A stretch of 64,000 nt of DNA from Mycolicibacterium alvei (GTDB taxonomy: Bacteria; Actinomycetota; Actinomycetes; Mycobacteriales; Mycobacteriaceae), in assembly GCF_010727325.1 (NCBI RefSeq), contig NZ_AP022565.1, forward strand, positions 1,302,001-1,366,000, in the 5' to 3' direction. Positions 27,599 to 35,674 of the stretch are shown piece by piece. The stretch's first letter is position 1. Each line of letters starts with the position of its first letter. The position numbers and the translations under genes were made by a program. A model generated the notes under the pieces. The model saw nothing but the letters and a program-made list of their open reading frames with translations. It had not been told where the DNA came from and ran no database searches.

Positions 27599-28908
27599 GC
27601 ACCCCCCTCGATCAGGTCCGCGCGGTCGCCGACGCCGTGCTCTACGAGGGCTATCTGCTCTACCCGTACCGGGCCGACACGGCCAAGAACCAATGTCGTT
27701 GGCAGTTCGGTGTTCTCGGCCCGGAAGGCGCGCAACGGTCCGGCATCGGCGAGGACAGTTCGCTGTCGGCCCAACTGCTGGTGCGCGGGCACGGTCAGAT
27801 CTCGGTCACGCTCCGGTTCCTGCAACTGCAACGCCGCACGGCCGAACGTCGTCGTGACGCCGGCACCTTCGAGCCCGTCGACGAACTCACCGCCGCCGGG
27901 CGGTCGTGGCTGAGTTGGGACGAGGCCGTGGAATGTCAGATGCCGCTGGGCCCCTTCGACATCGCCGGCCTGCGGGTCCCCCGGGCCATGCCGATCTCGG
28001 TCGGTCCGGGCACCGACATCGAGAATGTCGAGGGCGGCCGGCTCGTCCGGAGTCGCCGCGGTCTGCACGGCGAGTTCACCATCGGGGCCGACCCCGTCGA
28101 CGGACTACTGCGGCTCACCATGACGGTACGCAATCGTGCCGCACCCGCGCGGGACAAGAACGAGGCGATCGCGGTGTCGTTGATCGGCACCCACCTGATC
28201 ACCGAGATCACCGACGGCGCTTTCATCTCGCTGCTGGAGCCCGATGAATCCGCTGCCGCAGCGGCAGAGCGCTGCGCGCAGCATCGGTGCTTCCCGGTGC
28301 TCGCCGGGCCGCGCGGCACGCACCACGTGATGCTCGTTTCGCCGATCATCCTCTACGACCATCCCGAGATCGCCGAACAGAGCCGGGGCGAACTCTTCGA
28401 CTCATGCGAGATCGACGAAATCCTCACGCTGCGGGTCATGACGATGACCGACGAGGAGAAGATCAGCGCCCGGGCCACCGATCCTCGGGCCGCCGCGATC
28501 ATCGACCGGTGCGAGTCGATGTCGCCGGAGGCGATGCTCGGCCTGCACGGTGTCCTGCGTGATCCGCATGCCGAGGACCCCCGTCTGATTCCGGAGATCC
28601 CCGACGGTCTCGACTGGTGGGATCCGTTGGCCGACAATGCCGTCGATCCCACTGTCGATGCGGTGGTGATCGACGGGGTACGGGTGGGCCGCGGCAGCCG
28701 CGTGCGGTTGCACCCGTCCCGCCGGGCCGACGCACAGGACATCTTCTTCGCCGACCGCATCGCGCAGGTGGCCTCGGTCCACGAGGACGTCGAGGGCCGA
28801 CACCATGTCGGAGTCGTACTCGACGACGACCCGGCCGCCGATCTGCACCAGTGGTACGGCCGCTACCTGTACTTCGGCGCCGACGAAGTCGAGCCGCTAC
28901 CGCGCTGA
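27595..28908 (+). CDS. 437-residue hydrogenase-associated protein of unknown function
   Basis: The ATG overlaps the previous TGA (ATGA). The N-terminal half is beta-rich and starts with YEGYLLYPYRADTAKNQ, then WQFGVLGP. The C-terminal 80 residues (VIDGVRVGRGSRVRLHP through YLYFGADEVEPL) look like a small SH3-type barrel. Several Cys occur singly, without a cluster motif. I know no named function. It is the largest unknown of the island and is expressed with the structural genes. It could be a large-subunit assembly chaperone, but nothing in the sequence proves it. Confidence 0.75.
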   Translation: MSTPLDQVRAVADAVLYEGYLLYPYRADTAKNQCRWQFGVLGPEGAQRSGIGEDSSLSAQLLVRGHGQISVTLRFLQLQRRTAERRRDAGTFEPVDELTAAGRSWLSWDEAVECQMPLGPFDIAGLRVPRAMPISVGPGTDIENVEGGRLVRSRRGLHGEFTIGADPVDGLLRLTMTVRNRAAPARDKNEAIAVSLIGTHLITEITDGAFISLLEPDESAAAAAERCAQHRCFPVLAGPRGTHHVMLVSPIILYDHPEIAEQSRGELFDSCEIDEILTLRVMTMTDEEKISARATDPRAAAIIDRCESMSPEAMLGLHGVLRDPHAEDPRLIPEIPDGLDWWDPLADNAVDPTVDAVVIDGVRVGRGSRVRLHPSRRADAQDIFFADRIAQVASVHEDVEGRHHVGVVLDDDPAADLHQWYGRYLYFGADEVEPLPR

Positions 28909-28920
28909 GAGGAGTTCGAG

Positions 28921-29040
28921 ATGGAAGTTGTGGGTTGGATCACCGTCATCGTCGTCGCGACGGTCGTGGTGGCCGGGGTACTGGTCGGGGTCCGGTCGAT
29001 CCCGGACGCCCGGCGATACCTGAAAATGCGGCGCATGTAG
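28921..29040 (+). CDS. 39-residue single-pass membrane protein (DUF6893-type)
   Basis: An ATG at 28921 with a strong AGAGGAG ribosome site 12 bp after the previous stop opens a 39-codon frame ending in TAG. The product is one hydrophobic helix (about residues 6-24, ITVIVVATVVVAGVLVGV) followed by a positively charged end, PDARRYLKMRRM. The basic C-terminus predicts N-out/C-in topology. Small proteins of this shape, grouped as DUF6893, occur in actinobacterial hydrogenase clusters. It may anchor the otherwise soluble hydrogenase or HhyE at the membrane. It is easily missed because of its length. Confidence 0.8.
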   Translation: MEVVGWITVIVVATVVVAGVLVGVRSIPDARRYLKMRRM

Positions 29041-29071
29041 CGGAGGGGATGGGATCACGTCTTCAGTTCTG

Positions 29072-29536
29072 GTGGCCGGCATCGGCAATATCTTTCTCGG
29101 TGACGACGGATTCGGTCCCGAGGTGATGCGGCGTCTGCCGACGACCATGGCGGATGCCGATGTTCGATTGTGCGACTACGGGATTCGGGGCGTACACCTG
29201 GCCTACGATCTGCTCGACGGCTGGGATTCCCTCATCCTGGTAGACGCGTTGCCGAGCCGGGGCTGTGCCGGGGCATTGCACGTGTTCGAGGTCGACGGGG
29301 AAAGCCATTCGGGTGCTCCGGGTCTGGACGCGCACACGATGGATCCCGCTGCGGTATTCGCCAGTATGCGGGCGCTCGGGGGCAGCCCGCCCTACACCGT
29401 CGTCATTGGTTGTGAGGTGGCCACCGTGGCTGACGGTATCGGGCTCTCGGAGCCCGTTGCTGCCGCGATTCCCGGCGCCGTAGCGGCGGTCGAAGCCGCC
29501 GTGGCGCGGTTGTCGGCCCCGGTCAGGGAGGGCTGA
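29072..29536 (+). CDS. Hydrogenase maturation endopeptidase (HycI/HybD/HupD family)
   Basis: The enzyme removes the C-terminal peptide of HhyL once nickel is bound. The family start GIGNIFLGDDGFGPEV has the metal-ligand Asp, and YGIRGVHLAYDLLDGWD and LILVDALPS are typical. The GTG at 29072 gives 154 residues but removes the first residues of strand 1. The phase stays open upstream through ATC-ACG-TCT-TCA-GTT-CTG. A GGAGGGG site at 29042-29048 is best placed for the ATC at 29054, giving an N-terminus TSSVLVAGIGN. The true start is therefore uncertain and may be non-canonical. The end is followed 3 nt later by hypC. Confidence 0.87.
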   Translation: MAGIGNIFLGDDGFGPEVMRRLPTTMADADVRLCDYGIRGVHLAYDLLDGWDSLILVDALPSRGCAGALHVFEVDGESHSGAPGLDAHTMDPAAVFASMRALGGSPPYTVVIGCEVATVADGIGLSEPVAAAIPGAVAAVEAAVARLSAPVREG

Positions 29537-29539
29537 GTC

Positions 29540-29794
29540 ATGTGCCTCGGAATCCCCGGCCAGGTGGTGCAGATGCTCCCGGGCTACGGCGACCAGCTCG
29601 CACTCGTCGACGTCGCGGGCGAGCACCGCAAGGTCAATGTCGGCATGCTGCCCGAGGCGACCGTGGCACCGGGTGACTGGGTGATCATCCACATGGGTTT
29701 CGCCGTGGAGAAAACCGATCGTGCCGGGGCCGACGCCGCGATGCGGGGCCTGCAGCTCCTGGGCCGGGGCGCTGACAGCGAGGTGCCACCGTGA
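29540..29794 (+). CDS. hypC: Hydrogenase maturation chaperone HypC (first copy)
   Basis: HypC carries iron with HypD while CN and CO ligands are added, then hands it to the large subunit. The invariant N-terminus MCLGIPGQV, with Cys2 as iron ligand, sets the start. The protein has 84 residues, ending in a Gly/Arg tail. WVIIHMGFAVEK is the conserved barrel strand. A second hypC lies at 35385. Its TGA overlaps the hypF GTG. Confidence 0.95.
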   Translation: MCLGIPGQVVQMLPGYGDQLALVDVAGEHRKVNVGMLPEATVAPGDWVIIHMGFAVEKTDRAGADAAMRGLQLLGRGADSEVPP

Positions 29795-32088
29795 CCGCTC
29801 GGCGCCGGCTGCGTATCGGCGTGCACGGAGTCGTCCAGGGCGTGGGGTTCCGGCCGTTCGTCTACACCACCGCGGCCGCGCTCGGGCTGACCGGCTCCGT
29901 GTGCAACGACAGCTCCGGTGCCGTCATCGAGGTCGAAGGTGCCCCCGGCGATCTCGAGACGTTCCTGCACCGGCTGCGTGCCGACCCGCCCGTTCTGGCG
30001 GTAATCGAGTCGATAGAGACCCGGCCGATGCCCGTCTGCGGCGGCACCGGGTTCATCATCGCCGATACCTCCAGGGCCGGCGGTGGCCGCACCCTGGCCT
30101 CCCCCGACGTAGCGATGTGCGGTGAATGTGCTGCCGAGCAACGGGATCCGTCCAACCGCCGGTACCGGCACGCGTTCATCAACTGCACCAACTGCGGGCC
30201 CAGGTTCACCATCATTGCCGCACTGCCCTATGACCGCGACGCCACCACGATGGCGCGCTTCGCGATGTGCGCCGAATGTGCGCGCGAGTACGCCGACCCG
30301 GCCGACCGGCGCTTCCATGCGCAGCCCGTGTGCTGCCCGAACTGCGGCCCGACGCTGCAGTGGGACGACGAATCCGGTGCGCTCACCGGGGCGCCCGCGC
30401 TGCAGCGCGCCAGGCGCCTGCTGGCCGACGGAGCGATCCTCGCGGTCAAGGGCATCGGCGGCTACCACCTCGCCTGCGACGCCGCGAACCCGACCGCGGT
30501 CACCGAACTTCGGCGGCGTAAACGCCGGGGCGACAAGCCGTTCGCGGTGATGGTTGCCGATCTGCCCACCGCCCGCCAGATCGCCGAGGTCGACGACACC
30601 GCGGCCCGGGTGCTGTGCGGACCGCAGCGGCCCATCGTGCTGCTGCCCCGGTTGCCGGGCGCCCGGGTCGCCGAGGCGGTGGCGCCCCGCAATCCCGACC
30701 TGGGAGTCCTACTCGCCTACACGCCACTGCACACGCTGCTGTTCGGGCTCCCCGGTGATGCGCCCGGCCCGGCGGTGCTGGTGATGACGTCGGCCAATCT
30801 CAGTGGTGAACCGATCTGCTTCTGCGATGACGACGCGCGTCGCCGGCTGTCCCACATCGCCGACGGCTGGCTGATGCACGACCGCGAGATCCTGGTGCCC
30901 TGCGACGATTCGGTGGTCCGGGTCGCCGACGGCCACGAGCTGGCCATCCGCAGATCCCGGGGGTACGCCCCGTTGCCGGTGGCCCTGCCGGTCGCGGTGC
31001 CGCCGACCCTGGCGGTCGGCGCCGATCTGAAGAACACCGTCGCGGTGGCCGACCATCGCTATGCCTGGTTGAGCGCCTACATCGGCGACATGGACAGTCT
31101 GGCCACGTTGTCGGCATTCGAGCGCGCAGTCCACCACCTGGAGGCACTGACCGGCGTCGAACCCGAAACCCTGGTCTGCGACGCGCATCCGGGATACCGG
31201 TCGAGTGACTGGGCGCATCGCAACGCCGGGACCCACCCGGTGAGGACGGTCCAGCATCACCACGCCCATATCGCCTCGGTGATGGCCGAACACGGCCTGG
31301 ACGGGACGCAGCAGGTACTCGGATTCGCCTTCGACGGAACCGGATACGGTCCCGACGGCACCGTATGGGGTGGCGAGGCGCTGGTCGCCGACTACAAGAG
31401 CTATTGGCGGGTGGCCCATCTCACGCAGGTCCCGATGGCCGGCGGTGATGTCAGCGTGCTGCGCCCCTACCGGATGGCGCTGTCCCATCTGTGGGCCGCC
31501 GGGCTGCCGTGGGATCCCGATCTGCCGCCGGTCCGCGCGTGCCCGGACGCCGAACTCCGGACTCTGGCAGCGCAACTGGCCACCGGTACCGGCTGCATTC
31601 CGACCTCGAGCATGGGCCGGTTGTTCGACGCGGTGTCGGCGTTGATCGGGGTGCGACAGACAGTTGCCTACGAGGCTCAGGCCGCCATCGAGTTAGAAGG
31701 GATCTCACGTGGCGCAGCGGCGGACGCTCGCCGGTATGCGTTCGAGGTGGACTCGGGTGCATCACCTGTCACCATCGACCCGGCGCCCGTGCTCGCGGCG
31801 ATCATCACCGACCTGCGCGGCGGTGTGACACCAGCGGTGATCGGTGCCCGGTTCCACCGTGCCGTCGCCGGGCTGATTGCCGACCTCGCGATCGCACTGG
31901 TGGATGCGAACGGCTGCGCAGGGCAGCCCGTGGCGTTGTCCGGCGGGGTTTTTCAGAACCTCCTGCTCCTGCGCCTGACCGTGGCCGAACTGCGGGAACA
32001 CGGCCTGGACGTGATCACCCACCGCCGGGTGCCGCCGAACGACGGCGGTCTCGCCCTGGGCCAACTACTGGTCGGGAATGCGGGGTGA
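29791..32088 (+). CDS. hypF: Carbamoyltransferase HypF
   Basis: HypF turns carbamoyl phosphate into carbamoyl adenylate and passes the carbamoyl group to HypE, the source of the cyanide ligands. The 765-residue protein has an acylphosphatase domain (about 4-90, VHGVVQGVGFRPFVY). Two zinc fingers follow (MCGECA, CTNCGP, MCAECA, CPNCGP, about 108-185), then a YrdC-like domain (GIGGYHLACDA, FAVMVADL, about 200-380). The C-terminal Kae1-like transferase domain has HHHAHIASVMAEHGL and LSGGVFQN. The GTG start overlaps hypC by 4 nt. Confidence 0.97.
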   Translation: MTARRRLRIGVHGVVQGVGFRPFVYTTAAALGLTGSVCNDSSGAVIEVEGAPGDLETFLHRLRADPPVLAVIESIETRPMPVCGGTGFIIADTSRAGGGRTLASPDVAMCGECAAEQRDPSNRRYRHAFINCTNCGPRFTIIAALPYDRDATTMARFAMCAECAREYADPADRRFHAQPVCCPNCGPTLQWDDESGALTGAPALQRARRLLADGAILAVKGIGGYHLACDAANPTAVTELRRRKRRGDKPFAVMVADLPTARQIAEVDDTAARVLCGPQRPIVLLPRLPGARVAEAVAPRNPDLGVLLAYTPLHTLLFGLPGDAPGPAVLVMTSANLSGEPICFCDDDARRRLSHIADGWLMHDREILVPCDDSVVRVADGHELAIRRSRGYAPLPVALPVAVPPTLAVGADLKNTVAVADHRYAWLSAYIGDMDSLATLSAFERAVHHLEALTGVEPETLVCDAHPGYRSSDWAHRNAGTHPVRTVQHHHAHIASVMAEHGLDGTQQVLGFAFDGTGYGPDGTVWGGEALVADYKSYWRVAHLTQVPMAGGDVSVLRPYRMALSHLWAAGLPWDPDLPPVRACPDAELRTLAAQLATGTGCIPTSSMGRLFDAVSALIGVRQTVAYEAQAAIELEGISRGAAADARRYAFEVDSGASPVTIDPAPVLAAIITDLRGGVTPAVIGARFHRAVAGLIADLAIALVDANGCAGQPVALSGGVFQNLLLLRLTVAELREHGLDVITHRRVPPNDGGLALGQLLVGNAG

Positions 32089-32092
32089 AGCC

Positions 32093-32842
32093 ATGACCGC
32101 ACTGCCGACACAGCAACTGCCCACCGGATACCAGCTGTTCGCCCGGTACGCCTTCCCACCCAACGAACTCGGGTACTGCGGCCCCCCGGGTCCGGCAGCG
32201 CAGCCCGGGGACAACACGGCCGAGTTTGCGTCACACGCCCGGGAATTCGACGGAGCCTGGCCCTATCTGCACGCCATCGCCGAGGCGATCGGCGCCGACC
32301 CGCTGGACGCCGAGGTGGTTCAGGGCTATTGGGTCGGCGGACCGCTGCTGGACCGGGTGGATCCGGGCAACCTGCTGGCCCAGTTGCGCGCGGCGTTCCG
32401 GGGCCAGGTGACCGGAGGGCTGGACACCGTGACCGCCGGCCGGACCGGTGCCGGCGCGGCGCTGGCCCACCACAGCTTCCACGTGTTCGTCGTGTACCCG
32501 TGGATCCGGTTCCTGGGACGCGACCCCGGCACCGCGATGCATGTGCTGCAGAACTGCCGGATCCGTTGGGGCACAGTCACGGCCGTCGAGGATGAGCACG
32601 TCGTCGTCGAATCCGTCCCGGTGCTGCTCACCGACGGCCGCCTGAGCCTCGGTGCGCCCGTCACCGAACGGGTCCGGTGGAGCCGGGACGGGAAGTCCCT
32701 GACGAAGATGCCCGCACCGGGTGACACCGTGTCCGCGCACTGGGATTGGGTGTGCGACACGCTGATGCCAGGCCAGGCCACAGCGCTGGCCGACGCCACC
32801 CGCGCCACCCTCGACCTGGTCAATACAGGAGGTCGACCATGA
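32093..32842 (+). CDS. DUF6390 protein, hydrogenase-linked
   Basis: The ATG at 32093 gives 249 residues (an upstream in-phase start at 32078 is less likely). The protein is soluble, with GYQLFARYAFPPNELGYCGPP at the start, a conserved AHHSFHVFVVYPWIRFLG block and a VLQNCRIRWGTV strand. The family is known only as DUF6390 in uptake-hydrogenase loci. The HHSFHVFVVYPW motif has His residues that could bind metal, but no role is proven. The next gene's ATG overlaps its stop. Confidence 0.75.
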   Translation: MTALPTQQLPTGYQLFARYAFPPNELGYCGPPGPAAQPGDNTAEFASHAREFDGAWPYLHAIAEAIGADPLDAEVVQGYWVGGPLLDRVDPGNLLAQLRAAFRGQVTGGLDTVTAGRTGAGAALAHHSFHVFVVYPWIRFLGRDPGTAMHVLQNCRIRWGTVTAVEDEHVVVESVPVLLTDGRLSLGAPVTERVRWSRDGKSLTKMPAPGDTVSAHWDWVCDTLMPGQATALADATRATLDLVNTGGRP

Positions 32843-33600
32843 GTACCACGACACCGGCCGTCACCACACCGACGGCTACCGGGCCTCCGGGCGCGCCGTT
32901 CGTGGACAAGGATCTGGCCGCCGATCTGTCCACGGCAGCACTGGATGTGGCCCGAAAGTTCCACGACGGCGCCACCCTCTGGGTCATTGCGCCCCAATGG
33001 GAACCCCACGCCCATCACGTGGCCGTCGAGTTCGTCCACCCGGTCATCGTCGGCAAACGCGCACTGCCCTCGGTCGCGCTGGTCGAACCCGATCCGGTAG
33101 CCCAGGCCAGGGTCGCCAGCCAGCCCGGAGACCTGCTCCTGGCGGTGGCCTCGGCCGACCAACCGGCGGCGATCGATGCCATGCGGCGCGCCGCCGCATG
33201 GGGCGTCACGACGCTGTGGATCGGCTGCGGCCCGCGTCCCCCGGCCGGTGCCGCCCACCACGTCCTGTGGGTCGACTCCGACGACCCGATGGTCCCGGCC
33301 ACCGGCCGGTTCGTCCTGATCTATCACTTGCTGTGGGAGCTCACCCACGTGTGCTTCGAACATCCCGGCCTGCTGACGCCCACACCCGAAGACACCGCGC
33401 CGGGTTGCGTCACGTGCGGTGACGAAGGGCGCCTGGCCGAAGTCCTGATCGCACCCACCGAAGCCGATGGGCGGGCACTGGTCCGCAGTGCTGCCGGAGA
33501 GGAATGGGTGGACAGCGCCATGCTCGAACACGTCACCGTCAACGACCTGATCCTGATTCACGCGGGTACGGCGATCGCGATGCCACCGGAAGGTAGGTGA
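32839..33600 (+). CDS. SIS-like domain fused to HypC-like domain
   Basis: The start is the ATG at 32839, with GGAGGT nearby and a 4-nt overlap with the DUF6390 stop. It gives 253 residues. Residues 20-175 resemble a sugar-isomerase (SIS) fold of the GmhA type, ending in LIYHLLWELTHVCFEHPG. The C-terminal 75 residues begin CVTCGDEGRLAEVLIA and continue with NDLILIHAGTAIA, which matches the HypC/HupF small barrel. This suggests a third HypC-class chaperone tethered to a SIS-like module. No active-site Ser/His set for isomerase chemistry is evident. Confidence 0.78.
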   Translation: MSTTTPAVTTPTATGPPGAPFVDKDLAADLSTAALDVARKFHDGATLWVIAPQWEPHAHHVAVEFVHPVIVGKRALPSVALVEPDPVAQARVASQPGDLLLAVASADQPAAIDAMRRAAAWGVTTLWIGCGPRPPAGAAHHVLWVDSDDPMVPATGRFVLIYHLLWELTHVCFEHPGLLTPTPEDTAPGCVTCGDEGRLAEVLIAPTEADGRALVRSAAGEEWVDSAMLEHVTVNDLILIHAGTAIAMPPEGR

Positions 33601-33604
33601 CGTC

Positions 33605-34279
33605 ATGACCGAGATCGAGAGCACCGGCTTCCTCTACCCGTTCATCGAATCCGAAGAGACGGATATCCGTGCGCTGCTCGACGACCTGGCGGCCTCAGCA
33701 CGCGGCAAGGCCACCGAAAGCGCACGGCTGCAACAGGAATCGCTGCAGGAGTACGCCACGGCCCTGAGCGCGGCCGGCGCCGCCATGGCCGATCGGTTCC
33801 TGCGCGGCGGCCGCCTGTACACCCTGGGAAACGGCGGCAGCTCCACCGACGCGGCCACCCTGGCCTCCCTGTTCAGTCGGCCCGCGAGGGGAAGGCCGGT
33901 GGCGGCCTGGTCGCTGGCCGCCGACGAGGCCGTGGTCACCGCCCTGGGCAACGACGTGGGATTCGACCTGATCTTCAAACGCCAGATCATCGCCCACGCC
34001 CGCGATCGCGACATCGCCATCGCGCTGTCCACGTCGGGTAACTCCGAAGACCTCATGACGGCCATCTCCGAGGCCAAGTCGCGCGGCGTACTCACCATCG
34101 GATTCTCCGGGCACGACGGCGGCCGCATGGCGATCGAGTCCGGTGAATCCGGGGATCTGGACTTCTGTTTCACCGTGCACAGCCAGAGCATTCATCGCAT
34201 CCAGGAGAGCCACGCGATGCTCGGTTACCGGCTGTGGACAGTGGTGCAGGACCACATGGCACGGGCGTACGCATCATGA
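33605..34279 (+). CDS. SIS-domain protein, GmhA (sedoheptulose-7-phosphate isomerase)-like
   Basis: The 224-residue protein has the SIS fold of phosphoheptose isomerases: LYTLGNGGSSTDAATLASLF, ALGNDVGFDLIFKRQI, IALSTSGNSEDLM and the C-terminal HRIQESHAMLGYRLWTVVQDH. These hold the phosphate-binding Ser/Thr loops and the catalytic Glu/His region. GmhA makes heptose precursors in Gram-negatives, but no other heptose genes are near. Placement between the SIS-HypC fusion and hypE, with 4-nt and 1-nt gaps, points to a hydrogenase-related role instead. That role is unknown. Confidence 0.8.
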   Translation: MTEIESTGFLYPFIESEETDIRALLDDLAASARGKATESARLQQESLQEYATALSAAGAAMADRFLRGGRLYTLGNGGSSTDAATLASLFSRPARGRPVAAWSLAADEAVVTALGNDVGFDLIFKRQIIAHARDRDIAIALSTSGNSEDLMTAISEAKSRGVLTIGFSGHDGGRMAIESGESGDLDFCFTVHSQSIHRIQESHAMLGYRLWTVVQDHMARAYAS

Positions 34280-35367
34280 GTACCTCGACCGCGGCTCAAC
34301 GCGAGGACCGCGTACTGGAGCGGATCGAGAAGTTCCGGCAGCGGCGCCCACGCCTGATCGACGACGTCGTGACTCTCGCGCACGGCGCCGGCGGGAAATC
34401 CTCAGCGGCACTGGTCGATGCGGTCTTCGTCGAGGCCTTCCGCAACCCCGAGCTCGAACAGCTCGGGGACGCCGCCCTGCTGCGTACCCCGTCCGGTGAC
34501 ACGCTGGCGTTCTCCACCGATTCGTATGTGGTTGCGCCCCATCGCTTCCCAGGCGGTTCCATCGGGCACGTCGCAGTCCACGGAACCATCAACGACCTGG
34601 CGGTCTCGGGCGCCCACCCGCAATGGCTCTCGGCGGGCTTCGTCATCGAGGAGGGCTTCGCCATCGCCGAGCTGCGCGAGATCGTCGCCGACATGAGCGA
34701 GGCCGCCGCGCGGGCCGGAGTCCAGATCGTCACGGGCGACACGAAAGTCGTCGGCAAGGGCGCAGCCGATGGCATGTACATCTGTACCGCCGGCGTCGGC
34801 ATCGTGCCGGCGGGCAGGCGGTTGTCGCGGGATAACGTCCGCACCGGGGACCGGGTCCTGCTCTCGGGCACGATCGGCGACCACGGCATGGCGGTCATGC
34901 TGGCCCGCGGTGACCTGGCCATCGATGCCGACATCGTCTCCGACACCGCGCCTCTGCACGAACTGGTCGAGATCCTGCTGGCCGCCGCACCATCCACCCG
35001 CTGGATGCGTGACGCCACCCGCGGAGGTGTCGGCACGGTGTGCAACGAACTGGCCAAGGACTCACCGTTCGCGGTGATTCTCGACGAGGCAAGCATTCCC
35101 GTCGAGCCACAGGTTGCGGGTGCCTGCGACCTACTGGGCATCGACCCGCTGTACGTCGCAAACGAAGGCAAATTCCTCGCGATCGTCCCGGCCGACGAGG
35201 CCGACGCCGCGGTCACCGCGCTGCACGCGCACCCGCAGGGCGCCCGGGCCACGGTGGTCGGCGAAATCGTCGCGGAGCCGCCCGGAATCGTCGCGCTGCG
35301 GACCGCCTTCGGCGGCAGCCGGATCGTCGACATGCTCGTGGGCGATCCGCTCCCCCGGATCTGTTAG
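34276..35367 (+). CDS. hypE: Carbamoyl dehydratase HypE
   Basis: HypE accepts the carbamoyl group from HypF on its C-terminal cysteine and dehydrates it with ATP to a thiocyanate, the cyanide donor. The ATG at 34276 overlaps the previous TGA, giving 363 residues. PurM-like signatures are HGAGGKSS, STDSYVV, GHVAVHGTINDLAVSGA and MRDATRGGVGTVCNEL. The protein ends PRIC with the essential C-terminal Cys. Confidence 0.97.
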   Translation: MSTSTAAQREDRVLERIEKFRQRRPRLIDDVVTLAHGAGGKSSAALVDAVFVEAFRNPELEQLGDAALLRTPSGDTLAFSTDSYVVAPHRFPGGSIGHVAVHGTINDLAVSGAHPQWLSAGFVIEEGFAIAELREIVADMSEAAARAGVQIVTGDTKVVGKGAADGMYICTAGVGIVPAGRRLSRDNVRTGDRVLLSGTIGDHGMAVMLARGDLAIDADIVSDTAPLHELVEILLAAAPSTRWMRDATRGGVGTVCNELAKDSPFAVILDEASIPVEPQVAGACDLLGIDPLYVANEGKFLAIVPADEADAAVTALHAHPQGARATVVGEIVAEPPGIVALRTAFGGSRIVDMLVGDPLPRIC

Positions 35368-35384
35368 GTGAAAGGAGCAGTCTC

Positions 35385-35657
35385 ATGTGTCTGGGCATTC
35401 CCGGCCAGGTCGTCGACATCGTCGACGCCGAGGCCCACCTCGCCAAGGTCGATGTCAACGGGGTACGCCGGGTCATCAGCGTGCGTCTGCTCGCCGACGA
35501 CAACCTGCAGGTCGGTGACTGGGTACTGGTGCACGTCGGGTTCGCGATGGCCAAGATCGACGAACGCGAGGCGACGCTGACGCTCGATCAGGTCCAGAAA
35601 ATGGGTGCCGACTACACGACGGAGATCGACGCCTTCAATTCCTCCGAAATCGCCTGA
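35385..35657 (+). CDS. hypC: Hydrogenase maturation chaperone HypC (second copy)
   Basis: The 90-residue protein starts MCLGIPGQVVDIVD at an ATG behind AAAGGAG. Cys2 and the barrel strand WVLVHVGFAMAK are conserved. It shares the MCLGIPGQVV start with the copy at 29540 but differs in the middle and has a longer helical C-terminus. It is 17 bp before hypD, its direct partner, so this copy is probably the HypD-bound one. The long open frame extending upstream through hypE is not coding. Confidence 0.95.
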   Translation: MCLGIPGQVVDIVDAEAHLAKVDVNGVRRVISVRLLADDNLQVGDWVLVHVGFAMAKIDEREATLTLDQVQKMGADYTTEIDAFNSSEIA

Positions 35658-35674
35658 CTCAAAGAGGTGTCCGC

